Below are positions 45,009-54,705 of a stretch of DNA of 64,000 nt, piece after piece; the first letter of the stretch is position 1; each line of letters begins with the position of its first letter. The position numbers were made by a program, and so were the translations under genes. The DNA comes from Flavobacteriaceae bacterium. Its GTDB lineage: Bacteria > Bacteroidota > Bacteroidia > Flavobacteriales > Weeksellaceae. The stretch is taken from contig JAUNUH010000001.1 of NCBI GenBank assembly GCA_030538275.1, positions 186,001-250,000 on the forward strand, read 5' to 3'. Below the pieces are notes generated by a model, which was given only the letters and a program-made list of their open reading frames with translations, had not been told where the DNA came from and ran no database searches.

Positions 45009-46147
45009 TGCAGAGAATGGAAAATGAAAAAAGTTTGCATTTTGTAATGCGCACCCCGGTAAACGACGATCGACCGATATATATTACGGGAAATTTTAAC
45101 CAGTGGAATCCACGGGACGAGAATTTTCGAATGCAACAAAAAGAAGATGGCAGCTATGAACTTTACTTAACCAATTTCGCAATTCCACAAGATTTAGAAT
45201 ATAAATACACAAAAGGTGGATGGGAAAATGTAGAAATTGACCGCTATGGTAATATTCATGGAAATCGAAAACTAAATACAAATCAAATAGCAGAAACCCA
45301 TGATGTTGTAGAGTTGTTCAGACAAAATTGGGCACCTTACAAAAAAGAATTTTTCCCCATTGTAGAGCTCATTTCAGATAATTTCGAAATTCCGCAATTG
45401 GATAAAACTCGCCGAGTGTGGGCACTTTTACCTCACAATTATTATAATGAAACCAAATCTTATCCAGTTTTGTATTTGCAGGACGCCCAAAATCTCTTTG
45501 CAGAAGGCTCTGAATTTGGAAATTGGGAAATTGATAAAAAACTCTCAATTCTTGCTGAATATGGTCGTGGTGATGTCATAATCATTGCCATAGAACATGG
45601 AGGTGAAGACAGGATCAAAGAGTATCTTTTTGAATCCAATCCATTGGTTCATCAAGGGGATGGAAAAAAATATATTCGATTTGTTACCGATACGCTCAAA
45701 CCCTTTATAGATAATAAATATAGAACATTAAAATCACGAGAACATACCGGTATTGGCGGTAGTTCGCTCGGCGGATTAATCAGCATTTACGGCGGTTTTC
45801 TCTATCCCGAGGTTTACAGTAAATTAATGATTTTTTCACCCTCATTATGGGCGGTTCCCAAGATAAATTTCCCCATGATTAAATTTTATAATCCTTTTGA
45901 AATAAAAATTTATCTATATGGAGGAGAAAAAGAAGGATCCCAAATGGTAAAAAGAATTTATCGGTTTAGAGACAAAATGGAAAAATACGATAACGACAAA
46001 GAAAAAGATTTTGTTTTTAAAGTAAGTATCAATCCCGATGGAAAACACGATGAATATTATTGGTCCCAAGAATTTCCAAAAGCTATGGAATGGCTATTTT
46101 ACGATACTTTGGAAGATCCTGCACAAAAGTTATTAAGCGAAAAATAG
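45008..46147 (+). CDS. Esterase with N-terminal CBM48-like domain
   Basis: 379 residues. Residues about 10-100 form an immunoglobulin-like CBM48 module (YITGNFNQWNPRDENFRM, then YKYTKGGWENVEID), as seen in glycan-active enzymes. From about 125 an esterase D-type alpha/beta hydrolase follows, with nucleophile motif GGSSLGG (about 250) and C-terminal PDGKHDEYYW for the His. No signal peptide, so cytoplasmic. Related proteins hydrolyse ferulate, siderophore or small esters; substrate unknown. It is coupled to the deoxynucleoside kinase gene. Confidence 0.82.
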   Translation: MQRMENEKSLHFVMRTPVNDDRPIYITGNFNQWNPRDENFRMQQKEDGSYELYLTNFAIPQDLEYKYTKGGWENVEIDRYGNIHGNRKLNTNQIAETHDVVELFRQNWAPYKKEFFPIVELISDNFEIPQLDKTRRVWALLPHNYYNETKSYPVLYLQDAQNLFAEGSEFGNWEIDKKLSILAEYGRGDVIIIAIEHGGEDRIKEYLFESNPLVHQGDGKKYIRFVTDTLKPFIDNKYRTLKSREHTGIGGSSLGGLISIYGGFLYPEVYSKLMIFSPSLWAVPKINFPMIKFYNPFEIKIYLYGGEKEGSQMVKRIYRFRDKMEKYDNDKEKDFVFKVSINPDGKHDEYYWSQEFPKAMEWLFYDTLEDPAQKLLSEK

Positions 46148-46231
46148 CTTTTTTTCAAGGAAAATTATCCATATTATTCCTTAAAAACTTGCATCAAACA
46201 TTTGTAAATTAAATAAATTAACTTTTTTTAT

Positions 46232-47659
46232 ATGAATCCTTTTCAACAAAATTCACAATTCGATCCTGCTTATCAAAGTATTGTATTTGTGTCTAAAGAA
46301 GATATTTTGCATTCTAGATTTGAATTTATTTCTGATTTTTTGTTTTTTGAAGCAGATAAAAATGAAGTTCAAATCATGTCACTCAATCATAAAAAATGCT
46401 TTGGAGTTGGAATTGAAAATGAAACCAATTTGTCTGAATTAAAGAAAATCGCCAAAAGGTTTTCGTACCAATTTCGAAAGAAACTCAATTCTGAGCCTAC
46501 GCAAATTGTATTTTCTGAATTTTTGTCCGAATCTCAAATCAAAGCCTTGTTGACAGGTCTGTTTGAAGGCACTTATGAAATAAAAAGTGAACAAAATGAA
46601 TTTGAACATCCGCTATGGAATTCAGATGTAGAAATATTTATGGTTCAGAAAAATGCAAAATTTGATTTGATAAATGCTGCCCGCGAGGTTCAAATGATAT
46701 GTGAAGGGAAATTTTTGTCGATGGATTTGCTTAACCTTCCGCCTAATTTCAAAAATTCTGAAATATTGGCTGAATTTGTACAGAATTTTGCCAAAGAAGA
46801 AAATCTATCCATTAAAATTCTAAATGCAAAAGAATGTGAACAACAAGGATTAAATGCATTTTTGGCTGTAAATCAAGGAAGTGCGTTCGAGCCAGCTTTT
46901 ATAATTTTAGAATACAAACCCCAAAATCCTCAAAAAACAGTAGGACTTGTGGGAAAATGTATCACTTTTGATACAGGTGGAATTTCAATCAAACCTTCAG
47001 AAAATATGCATTATATGAAGAGTGATATGGGCGGAGCTTGTGCTGTTCTAGGAACCCTATTAGCGGTTTCAAAGCTGAAATCGCCTCATCATATTATTGC
47101 CGTTTTACCTGCTACAGATAATGCTGTGAATAATAATTCATATCTTCCAGGAGATGTTATTTCGTCTTTTTCTGGAAAAAATATTGAAGTAATTAATACA
47201 GATGCAGAAGGTCGTATGACGCTTGCAGACGGCCTTTCCTATATGAAAAAGGAATTTAACCCAGAAATTTTGATAGATATTGCCACCCTTACAGGTAGTG
47301 CGGTTCGGGCCTTGGGATACAAAGCTGCTGCTATGCTTACAGTATCTGATGATTTGGCTGAAAAAATGAGCCAAACGGGTTACAAAACAGGCGAAAAAGT
47401 ATGGCGATTTCCTTTGTGGGATGAATATTTAGAAGATATTACATCAGACGTTGCAGATTTGAAGCATATAAGCCTCACGCCCGTGGCAGATGTAATTTAC
47501 GCAGGAAAATTTCTTGAACAGTTTACTGATCATCATCCCAATTGGATACACTTGGATATTGCTGGTGTAGCATTCGGAAAACAGGAATATAGTAAAGATA
47601 AAAGTGCATCAGGATATGGCGTAGAATTACTCACTCGATTTATATTGGAATTGAAGTAA
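46232..47659 (+). CDS. Leucyl aminopeptidase, M17 family
   Basis: 475 residues. The C-terminal catalytic domain has the metal-binding KCITFDTGGISIKPSENM, KSDMGGACAVLG and NTDAEGRMTLAD segments typical of PepA-like enzymes. The N-terminal domain (about 1-170) is less conserved. It releases N-terminal amino acids from peptides in the cytoplasm. Monocistronic in appearance. Confidence 0.94.
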   Translation: MNPFQQNSQFDPAYQSIVFVSKEDILHSRFEFISDFLFFEADKNEVQIMSLNHKKCFGVGIENETNLSELKKIAKRFSYQFRKKLNSEPTQIVFSEFLSESQIKALLTGLFEGTYEIKSEQNEFEHPLWNSDVEIFMVQKNAKFDLINAAREVQMICEGKFLSMDLLNLPPNFKNSEILAEFVQNFAKEENLSIKILNAKECEQQGLNAFLAVNQGSAFEPAFIILEYKPQNPQKTVGLVGKCITFDTGGISIKPSENMHYMKSDMGGACAVLGTLLAVSKLKSPHHIIAVLPATDNAVNNNSYLPGDVISSFSGKNIEVINTDAEGRMTLADGLSYMKKEFNPEILIDIATLTGSAVRALGYKAAAMLTVSDDLAEKMSQTGYKTGEKVWRFPLWDEYLEDITSDVADLKHISLTPVADVIYAGKFLEQFTDHHPNWIHLDIAGVAFGKQEYSKDKSASGYGVELLTRFILELK

Positions 47660-47737
47660 ATAGATTCAAAATAATTAATGAAATAATCAATTGATATTCA
47701 AAATGAAATTGATAAATTAGTACTTAAATTTTATATT

Positions 47738-48511
47738 ATGAAAAACCTTTATCTTATTGGCATTTTAGCTTTGTTATTTGGCTGTTCGACCACGCAAAAA
47801 TTGGAATCTGATCAGATAGAAAATAAATCTTTTACATTGGAACCGTTCTCGGCTATTAGTGTAAATGAAGGCGTAGAAGTAGTGCTTCACCAATCGTTTG
47901 ATCATAGAGCAGAAGCCAAAAGTAATTTTATTGAATATGTCAGGTTAAAGGTAAATGACGGAACATTGATCATTGATATTGATGAACCTTCAAATTCAGT
48001 ATTGAAAAAAAATAAAACCAAAATTGAAGTTTGGGCCAATAATGTGAATCGGTTTCAAGCGGCTTCGAATGCCAAATTGGTTGTAGATGGTAGATTCAAG
48101 GACGATGAGCAGCAGGTTTATGCCAGCAGTACAGGGAAAATTACCTATAATGCAGATTGCAAAAATTTGACAGTAGAGGCAAGCAGTGCAGGTGTAATTT
48201 CAGGAAATTTGAAAGTAAATCATTTACAGGCAGCAGCTACTTCCAAAGGTATTCTCGATTTAAGAGGTAAAGCAGACCATGCAGATTTGAACGCCAGTAG
48301 TAAGGGAAACATAAAAGCACGTAGGCTAAACGCAGATCATGTGTTGGCACAAGCAACTTCCAAAGGCGATATTGAAATTGGCATTAATAAAGATTTGAAA
48401 GGAGATGTTTCTTCAGGAGGTATTATAAAATACAAGGCAAATGGAAATATTAAATTAGGAATCGACAAAAGCTCTGGAGGTTCTGTAAAGGAACTCAAAG
48501 GAATTTTGTAA
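47738..48511 (+). CDS. Head-GIN (DUF2807) lipoprotein
   Basis: 257 residues with a lipobox ending at Cys16 (LLFGCSTT). The body is a right-handed beta-helix-like repeat with about 20-residue rungs marked by Ala-Ser-Ser/Thr-Ser-Lys-Gly (YASSTGKITY, VEASSAGVISG, AAATSKGILDL, NASSKGNIKA, AQATSKGDIEI). This is the DUF2807 putative auto-transporter adhesin fold common in Bacteroidota. Function unknown, probably at the cell surface or outer membrane. Confidence 0.88.
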   Translation: MKNLYLIGILALLFGCSTTQKLESDQIENKSFTLEPFSAISVNEGVEVVLHQSFDHRAEAKSNFIEYVRLKVNDGTLIIDIDEPSNSVLKKNKTKIEVWANNVNRFQAASNAKLVVDGRFKDDEQQVYASSTGKITYNADCKNLTVEASSAGVISGNLKVNHLQAAATSKGILDLRGKADHADLNASSKGNIKARRLNADHVLAQATSKGDIEIGINKDLKGDVSSGGIIKYKANGNIKLGIDKSSGGSVKELKGIL

Positions 48512-48533
48512 AATTAGGTATTAAATTCTTGAT

Positions 48534-49727
48534 ATGATGCATCCAGGTATTCCTACGTTTAATTCTATTTTAGACAACGATTTTTATAAATTTACCATGC
48601 AGGCAGCTGTGGTAAAGCTATTTCCAAATGTGAAGGCTAGATACACCTTTATAAATAGGGGGAAGCATAAATTCCCTCTGGGATTTGATCAAATTTTGCG
48701 TCAATCCATAGACCGAATGGCAAATTTGCAATTATCACGGGACGAAAAACACTTTTTGCGGGTAACTTGTCCATATTTGCCACCTACATATGTAGATTTT
48801 TTGGAAGGATATCGTTACGACCCAACCGAAGTGCATATCGTTCAAGAAGGAGAAAATTTGAAAGTAGAAGTAGAAGGAAATTGGTACAGAACCATACTTT
48901 GGGAAGTTCCGGTATTGGCCATGATTTCAGAATTATTTTATTACACGACACAGCAAGAACGTTGGGTTGATGAAGAAGTAATCGAAAATACACGAAAAAA
49001 AGTAGAATTCTACAATGAATTAGGAGTAAATTTCGCCGAATTCGGAACGCGGCGCAGACATAGTTACCAAGTTCAAAGATTGGTGATGCAAACACTTGTC
49101 AAGTACAATCAAAAAACTTTCACAGGTTCGAGCAATGTACATATGGCCATGTTGTATAATACCAAACCTATCGGCACACACGCGCACGAATGGTTCATGT
49201 TTCATGCCGCAGAATATGGATTCAAAATGTCTAATGCCATGGCACTAGAACACTGGGTAGATATGTATCGCGGAGATCTGGGCGTGGCGTTATCTGATAC
49301 GTATACCACCGAAGTTTTCTTTAAGCAATTTGATACCAAATTCGCCAAACTATTTGATGGTGTAAGACATGACAGTGGTGACCCTATTGAATTTACCAAT
49401 AAAACCATTCAACACTATGAACGTCATGGAATCAATCCATTATACAAATACATCATTTTTTCGGATGGATTAAATACTCAAAAAGTCGAAGAAATTACAA
49501 GAGCTACCAATGACCGAATCGGAATTTCTTTTGGTATAGGAACGAATCTTACCAATGACGTAGGACTAAAACCCATGAATATAGTGATGAAAATGACCGA
49601 AGTATTAACATCTGACGGCGATTGGGTTCCTGTTGTAAAATTATCTGATGAGCCAGGAAAACATACAGGTGATACAAGAATGATAGAACTTGCCAAGGAA
49701 ATATTAAGAATTAATCATAACGCATAA
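48534..49727 (+). CDS. pncB: Nicotinate phosphoribosyltransferase
   Basis: 397 residues. It makes nicotinate mononucleotide in NAD salvage. Visible are SILDNDFYKFTMQ (N-terminal signature), FGTRRRHSYQVQ, the activated-His region THAHEWFM (about 210), and RHDSGDPIEFTNK with the phosphoribosyl site FSDGLNTQK. Start either 48534 or the adjacent ATG. It follows the DUF2807 gene by 22 bases. Confidence 0.95.
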   Translation: MMHPGIPTFNSILDNDFYKFTMQAAVVKLFPNVKARYTFINRGKHKFPLGFDQILRQSIDRMANLQLSRDEKHFLRVTCPYLPPTYVDFLEGYRYDPTEVHIVQEGENLKVEVEGNWYRTILWEVPVLAMISELFYYTTQQERWVDEEVIENTRKKVEFYNELGVNFAEFGTRRRHSYQVQRLVMQTLVKYNQKTFTGSSNVHMAMLYNTKPIGTHAHEWFMFHAAEYGFKMSNAMALEHWVDMYRGDLGVALSDTYTTEVFFKQFDTKFAKLFDGVRHDSGDPIEFTNKTIQHYERHGINPLYKYIIFSDGLNTQKVEEITRATNDRIGISFGIGTNLTNDVGLKPMNIVMKMTEVLTSDGDWVPVVKLSDEPGKHTGDTRMIELAKEILRINHNA

Positions 49728-49814
49728 ATCATAGTTTTTTGAATTTCTTATTTATTCCAAAAATAGGGATTTCACAGCATTACATATTTTATAAACAAAA
49801 ACTTTTGTTAATAG

Positions 49815-49846
49815 TTGGAAAATACAGATAAAAGCTATTATATTTG
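49815..49846 (+). promoter_or_regulatory. Promoter of tRNA-Met (-33 TTG, -7 TATATTTG)
   Basis: TTG at 49815-49817 and TATATTTG at 49839-49846 are separated by 21 bases, as in Bacteroidota promoters. The predicted start is about 12 bases before the mature tRNA. Confidence 0.6.
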
Positions 49847-49862
49847 CAATCCTTTTTAAAAC

Positions 49863-49936
49863 GGCGAGGTAGCTCAGATGGTTAGAGCGCAGGATTCATA
49901 ACCCTGAGGTCACGGGTTCAATTCCCGTCTTCGCTA
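49863..49936 (+). tRNA. tRNA-Met (anticodon CAU)
   Basis: A 74-base cloverleaf without encoded CCA. The acceptor GGCGAGG pairs with CTTCGCT with two G-T pairs. The D arm is GCTCAGATGGTTAGAGC, the anticodon loop TTCATAA, and the T arm CGGGTTCAATTCCCG. The paired 1-72 position and the absence of the three G-C pairs of initiators fit an elongator; an Ile2 (lysidine) tRNA is less likely from the acceptor and loop. Followed by its own terminator. Confidence 0.93.
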
Positions 49937-49941
49937 CTAAA

Positions 49942-49970
49942 AATCCCGACAGAGCGTTGGGATTTTTTTT
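49942..49970 (+). terminator. Rho-independent terminator after tRNA-Met
   Basis: AATCCCGAC (49942-49950) pairs with GTTGGGATT (49956-49964) with one G-T pair and a 5-base loop, and a run of eight T overlaps the 3' end. Confidence 0.85.
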
Positions 49971-50017
49971 GTTGAAATTCAGTTTTAATTCGCAATTAAA
50001 ACCCCATTGACTATATT

Positions 50018-52465
50018 TCAAAATTTACCAATATTTTTCATTTTCAAAATTCGTTGCATTAAATCTTCACTGCTCATACTTGCGCGTAAACTGTCAACTT
50101 TGATTGGAAAACTGAGTGGCGTAAAGACATTTGCTTCTTTGATAATGATTTTTGATTTGGCAATTCTATCAAATGCTTTTTTCAGTCTTACTTCTTCAAA
50201 TTGCTGATCAAAAACCTCTGTATAGGCTTGTCGAAGCAAAATATTTTCGGGTTCGTATTCTTCTAGTACTTTAAAAATAAGAGCAGAAGAACTTTGTAAA
50301 TTTTTAAAGTTTTTTTGAGTATTGTGATAATTTTGAAGTACCAAACCTGCAATTACGGCAATATCTCTAAACTTGCGGGATGCCATTTCTGTAGCATTTA
50401 CGCTTGCTGCAGCATCTAGCATTAAATTATTTTTGCTCAAAATTTTATATACATTTTGATCATTCAACAATATCGGCTGGTCGCTCAATAATTCAAATCC
50501 ATAATCATTCATGGCCAAACTGAATGTAATCGGCATCATTTTCGAAATTCTATATGCAATAATAGATGCGAAAATCTCATGAACCAATCGTCCCTCAAAA
50601 GGATACATAAACAAATGATGTCCATCTTGAGTTGTTATTTTTTCAATTAAAAACTCATTGTCTTTGGGAATATGCGTACGTATTTTTTGATTGAGTAAGA
50701 GCGGTTGCAAAAATTTCAGTTCGATTTCATCCGCATCGGGTTGCAAGGCATCGCTCAATTTTGAGCGCATCAATTGGCTCAAATCAGAGGATAAAGGTAG
50801 TCTGCCACCCAACCAACTTGGAGTTATGGCCTTTCCTTTGCTCAACTTCACATAGGCCGTATTTTCCTTGATGTGAATAAGTTCCAGTACTTTTCCTCCT
50901 AAATTAAATTTTTCGCCGGGATTTAGTCGAGAGATAAAGTATTCTTCGACCATTCCAATATACCCGCCTTTTAGAAACTTTACTTTTATCATTGCCTCGC
51001 TCACAATTACACCCATATTCATGCGATGCATCATGCCTATTTTTCTGCTTTCAACCTTGTAAACACCGTTTGCATCTTGAACAACTTTGTGAAATTCTTC
51101 ATAGTTTTTTAGGGCTGTGCCTCCTTGTGTTATCAATTGAATTACTTGATCAAATTCTTTTTCTGTAATCATAGCAAAGGCATGAGTTTCACGAATCAGC
51201 AAGAAGATTTTTTCTTTTTCAAATCCCTCTCCAAGCGCAATACTCACCAAGAATTGCAATAAAACATCATAACTCAAAACAATGGGAATTCTACTCTCTA
51301 TAATGTTCTGTTTTACAGCCTGTTGTAACGCCGCAATTTCTATTAATTCCAAAGAATGCGTTGGGACAAAGAATATTTTTGAAGTTTCAAATGGAGAATG
51401 ACCACTTCGGCCTGCTCGTTGCATGAATCGTGCAACCCCTTTCACAGAGCCAATTTGTATTACCGTATCCACAGGTTTGAAATCCACACCCAAATCCAGT
51501 GATGAGGTACAAATTACAGCTTTCAATTTTCCTGTGCTCAGACTATCCTCAATCCATTCTCTCACTTCTTTGTCGATAGAACCGTGATGTAAAGCCATAA
51601 TTCCGGCTAGATGCGGAGCTTTATTTAGAATAATTTGATACCAAATTTCGCTTTGTCCTCTTGTATTGGTAAAAATTAAACTGGTTCTACTGGCGTCAAT
51701 TACACGTATAATTTGATCGGCCATGCCCGACCCAATATGTCCAGCCCAAGGCAAAACTTCTATTTCATCTGGTAAAAGACTTATAATTTCTGTCTTTTTC
51801 TTAAGTTTTGTTGTTATTACCGTCTTTTTCTTTTTATACGGGATTAATACATCCAATGCCTCTTTCAAATTGCCGATGGTGGCGGTGATTCCCCAGATTT
51901 TAATTTTTGGAATTTGTTGATTTAAATAAGACAAAGCCAACTCTGTCATTACTCCTCGTTTGCTTCCCAATAATTCATGCCATTCATCGATTACTACACA
52001 ATGCAAAGAAGAAAAAAAACGAGAATTCCTTTTCATTGCAAATAAAAGATGTAATGTTTCTGGTGTCGTAATCAATACATCAGGCATGTTTTTTATTTGC
52101 TGTTGACGCACCGTTTGAGGGGTATCTCCATTTCTCGTTTCTACTATCCAGTCTATGCCAATTTCATCGATTGCTTCTTGCATAGCTCTTTGCAAATCCT
52201 TGGAAAGAGAGCGCAAAGGCGAAATCCATAATAGTTTCAAACCTTTTTGAAAAGCTTCTGGTCGGTTCAAATAATCGATAATAACTGCCAAAAAAACAGA
52301 AAAAGTTTTGCCATAGCCAGTGGGGGCAATCACCATTCCGCTATAATTGGAATGGTATTTTTCCCAAGTATTTTCTTGAAAGTCAAATGCATTTATACCT
52401 TTGGATTGCATCCAGTTTTGTATAATTTTGTAACCGATAGAAGTTGAAAATTTGTTCAAATTCAA
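50018..52465 (-). CDS. Ligase-associated DEXH-box helicase (Lhr-like)
   Basis: 815 residues. Helicase domains have Walker A APTGYGKT, the DEWH box (CVVIDEWHELLG), SAT-like ITATIGN, and motif VI QRAGRSGHS. The remaining 400 residues hold the winged-helix and Lhr core. In many bacteria it sits with an ATP-dependent DNA ligase, exonuclease and metallophosphoesterase as a DNA-repair module; none of those is next to it here. Its ATG overlaps the stop of the serine hydrolase gene by 4 bases. Confidence 0.9.
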   Translation of the reverse strand: MNLNKFSTSIGYKIIQNWMQSKGINAFDFQENTWEKYHSNYSGMVIAPTGYGKTFSVFLAVIIDYLNRPEAFQKGLKLLWISPLRSLSKDLQRAMQEAIDEIGIDWIVETRNGDTPQTVRQQQIKNMPDVLITTPETLHLLFAMKRNSRFFSSLHCVVIDEWHELLGSKRGVMTELALSYLNQQIPKIKIWGITATIGNLKEALDVLIPYKKKKTVITTKLKKKTEIISLLPDEIEVLPWAGHIGSGMADQIIRVIDASRTSLIFTNTRGQSEIWYQIILNKAPHLAGIMALHHGSIDKEVREWIEDSLSTGKLKAVICTSSLDLGVDFKPVDTVIQIGSVKGVARFMQRAGRSGHSPFETSKIFFVPTHSLELIEIAALQQAVKQNIIESRIPIVLSYDVLLQFLVSIALGEGFEKEKIFLLIRETHAFAMITEKEFDQVIQLITQGGTALKNYEEFHKVVQDANGVYKVESRKIGMMHRMNMGVIVSEAMIKVKFLKGGYIGMVEEYFISRLNPGEKFNLGGKVLELIHIKENTAYVKLSKGKAITPSWLGGRLPLSSDLSQLMRSKLSDALQPDADEIELKFLQPLLLNQKIRTHIPKDNEFLIEKITTQDGHHLFMYPFEGRLVHEIFASIIAYRISKMMPITFSLAMNDYGFELLSDQPILLNDQNVYKILSKNNLMLDAAASVNATEMASRKFRDIAVIAGLVLQNYHNTQKNFKNLQSSSALIFKVLEEYEPENILLRQAYTEVFDQQFEEVRLKKAFDRIAKSKIIIKEANVFTPLSFPIKVDSLRASMSSEDLMQRILKMKNIGKF

Positions 52466-53583
52466 TCAGTATTTATTTGTTTCAGAAGATTTTGACGTAA
52501 TTCTCCTGCCGTAAATTGACTTAAATCAATTAGTTCCTTTATTCTATAATGCGGTAGAAAAATTTCTTCTTTTGAACTCTTCTCATTAGCAAAATTCGAT
52601 AATATCATTACCGAAGTTTGATTTTCTGGGTAATAAATCATCAAAGAGGGGGCGCCTTTTACATAACCTGTATGAAAATAGGACTGCGGTTTTCCTTCAT
52701 TCATCATGATTCCCAAACCATATCCCACTTTTCCCAGGATAAAATGTTCACGCATGGTATAATTGGTTGTAAATTGTTTCATAGACATAGAATCCAGAAT
52801 TTTTCCAGAATATAATGCCTTATTCCAACGATGCAAATCGGCTATATTTGTGAGCAAACCACCTGCAGCTGTGCCAATATGATTTTGTTGAAGTCTTTTG
52901 GGCATATCTGGAACTTCTTCGATACTTTGGCCAAAGCTGTAATATGCAGAGGCAAAGTTGTTGTCAGCTAGATTTTCTGGTGAATAGGAACGCGTCATTC
53001 CCGCATTTTGTAATAATTTATATAGATTTTCTTCAAAAGATTTTCCACTTACTTTTTCAATTATTTTACCTAAATAATTATATCCTTTATTCGAATATTT
53101 ATAATCGGTGCCAGGTTCGAACGCCAATGTTGAGGCATAATCATTTAGGCCCGAAGTATGATTTAATAATTGTAAAATGCTGATTTTGTGAAAATTATTC
53201 TGATTAAATTCGGATAAATAATTCGCAGCTTTGTCTGTAAGATTTAATTTTCCTTGTTCTTGTAATTGTAAAATGAGTGCTGCTGTAAACTGTTTACTGA
53301 TGGACGCCACAGCAAAAACTGTTTCTGCATCAAGTGGTTTTTTTTGTGAAAAATTGGCAAATCCTTGTGTTCTTTCATATAATTTGATTGAATCCTTGTA
53401 AATAGAAATACTTCCGTTAAAATTGGTTTCCATGAGTAATGAATCCAAACCATTTTGCAATAAATTGACTTGAAAAAGATCAATTACACTATCAATTAAT
53501 TGATTTCTTTCTTGAATTTTTTTTGATTCGGAACGACAAGAAAAAAAACTGGAAACAAGTATTATAAGAATGAGAAAACGCAT
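52462..53583 (-). CDS. Serine hydrolase, beta-lactamase/class C-like lipoprotein
   Basis: 373 residues with a lipobox ending at Cys16 (SSFFSCRSE). The penicillin-binding-like fold shows Ser-x-x-Lys (ASISKQF, about 92-95), Tyr-x-Asn (KYSNKGY, about 162) and a C-terminal HTGYVKG in place of KTG. Such proteins are esterases, peptidases or carboxypeptidases rather than resistance enzymes. Overlaps the helicase gene by 4 bases. Confidence 0.88.
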   Translation of the reverse strand: MRFLILIILVSSFFSCRSESKKIQERNQLIDSVIDLFQVNLLQNGLDSLLMETNFNGSISIYKDSIKLYERTQGFANFSQKKPLDAETVFAVASISKQFTAALILQLQEQGKLNLTDKAANYLSEFNQNNFHKISILQLLNHTSGLNDYASTLAFEPGTDYKYSNKGYNYLGKIIEKVSGKSFEENLYKLLQNAGMTRSYSPENLADNNFASAYYSFGQSIEEVPDMPKRLQQNHIGTAAGGLLTNIADLHRWNKALYSGKILDSMSMKQFTTNYTMREHFILGKVGYGLGIMMNEGKPQSYFHTGYVKGAPSLMIYYPENQTSVMILSNFANEKSSKEEIFLPHYRIKELIDLSQFTAGELRQNLLKQINTD

Positions 53584-53791
53584 GAATTATTAAATTTTCG
53601 GCCTAAAATTAGGTAAATTTAATGGAAACTTAAGAAATATATAACGTATAATTGTATTTTTTCATTAAAGAAACTTTAGAAATTTTATGATTTATTTTCT
53701 TTTTTCGGTGTAATATTTGAAAACAAGTAGGTAATGAGTTATTATTTTGATGAATGATACTCAGTTTAATAAAATAACTTAAAAATTAATT

Positions 53792-54301
53792 ATGTCAGAA
53801 AAAAATTACTACAACCGAGAAGCGATTCAAAAGTTGAAAGAACTAGCCGAAGATGCACGTATATGTATGATGTGTACTCAACTGGACGCCAAACCTATGG
53901 CTGCGCGGCCAATGACTGTGCAAGAGGTTGATGAACAGGGAATTATTTGGTTTATAAGTGGAAAAGATTCCGATAAAAATTATCAACTCCAAAAAGATAG
54001 TGAGCTGCAATTATTCTTTGCTAATAATGGAAGTTCAGAATATTTATCAATTTATGGTCATGCCGAAATATATGCAGACCGCGAAACGATAGAAGAACAC
54101 TGGTCTGCCATGGCAAATGCCTGGTTTGAAGAGGGTAAAGATGATCCAAACGTTTCTATAATTGGTGTAAATCCAAAAGATGTACGTTATTGGGATACAA
54201 AGCATGGTAAATTTGTCGATATGGCTTTGATGTTATACGCTGCTGTAACGGGATCTGACACGGGAACACAAGGTGGAGAAGAAGGAAAACTTGAAATATA
54301 A
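53792..54301 (+). CDS. Pyridoxamine 5'-phosphate oxidase-fold stress protein
   Basis: 169 residues of the general-stress-protein-26 type split-barrel flavoprotein family: MCTQLDAKPMAARPMTVQEVD, IWFISGKDSDKN, LQLFFANNGSSEYLSIYGHAEIY and DVRYWDTKHGKFV are the family pattern. Probably binds FMN or F420-like cofactor in stress response. A small lipoprotein gene follows 5 bases after its stop, and a YflT-like stress gene lies beyond. Confidence 0.88.
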   Translation: MSEKNYYNREAIQKLKELAEDARICMMCTQLDAKPMAARPMTVQEVDEQGIIWFISGKDSDKNYQLQKDSELQLFFANNGSSEYLSIYGHAEIYADRETIEEHWSAMANAWFEEGKDDPNVSIIGVNPKDVRYWDTKHGKFVDMALMLYAAVTGSDTGTQGGEEGKLEI

Positions 54302-54306
54302 TTACA

Positions 54307-54468
54307 ATGCGTAAATTCTTACATCTCGGTATATTTTTATTGCTTTTCACGCTTACATCTTGTGAATTGGCAGGTGATATATTCGAAGCAGGAATATGGA
54401 CGGGCGTTGTCCTCGTAGTAGGATTAATAGCACTGGTAATTTGGCTTTTTTCTCGAACTAAAAAGTAA
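54307..54468 (+). CDS. Small lipoprotein with one membrane helix
   Basis: A 53-residue frame starting 5 bases after the stress protein gene. It has a signal peptide and lipobox (TLTSCELAG, Cys19), then GDIFEAGIWTGVV and a 20-residue hydrophobic helix ending in SRTKK. Proteins with the CELxGDIFEAGxW pattern recur in Bacteroidota and are sometimes labelled phosphatidate cytidylyltransferase, which this short sequence does not support. A terminator follows 21 bases later. Confidence 0.8.
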   Translation: MRKFLHLGIFLLLFTLTSCELAGDIFEAGIWTGVVLVVGLIALVIWLFSRTKK

Positions 54469-54489
54469 AAAATTCATTCCATATAAATG

Positions 54490-54514
54490 AAAGCCCTGTC
54501 GTAGGGCTTTTTTT
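54490..54514 (+). terminator. Rho-independent terminator
   Basis: AAAGCCCT (54490-54497) pairs perfectly with AGGGCTTT (54503-54510), loop GTCGT, then a run of T to 54514. It ends the stress protein and small lipoprotein operon. Confidence 0.88.
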
Positions 54515-54705
54515 GTTTTATTAAAAAAATTAACACTTTGGTATTTATTATCTTGTTATTTTACAAATAATTAAATAAAATTCAAGCTAAATAAGGTTTT
54601 TTGTTTTTCACAAATTCCCGTTAAAATAGAAAAGGACAATGTTAATTTGGGTAAGGTGGCAGGATTCTTGGCAGTTTGGAAATATAACAAAAAAATTATT
54701 TAATT

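Noticed and set aside
49863..49936. tRNA-Ile2 (lysidine-modified CAU) or initiator Met
   Set aside because: No initiator-type unpaired 1-72 or GGG-CCC anticodon stem, and the anticodon stem resembles elongator Met of Bacteroidota; called elongator tRNA-Met.
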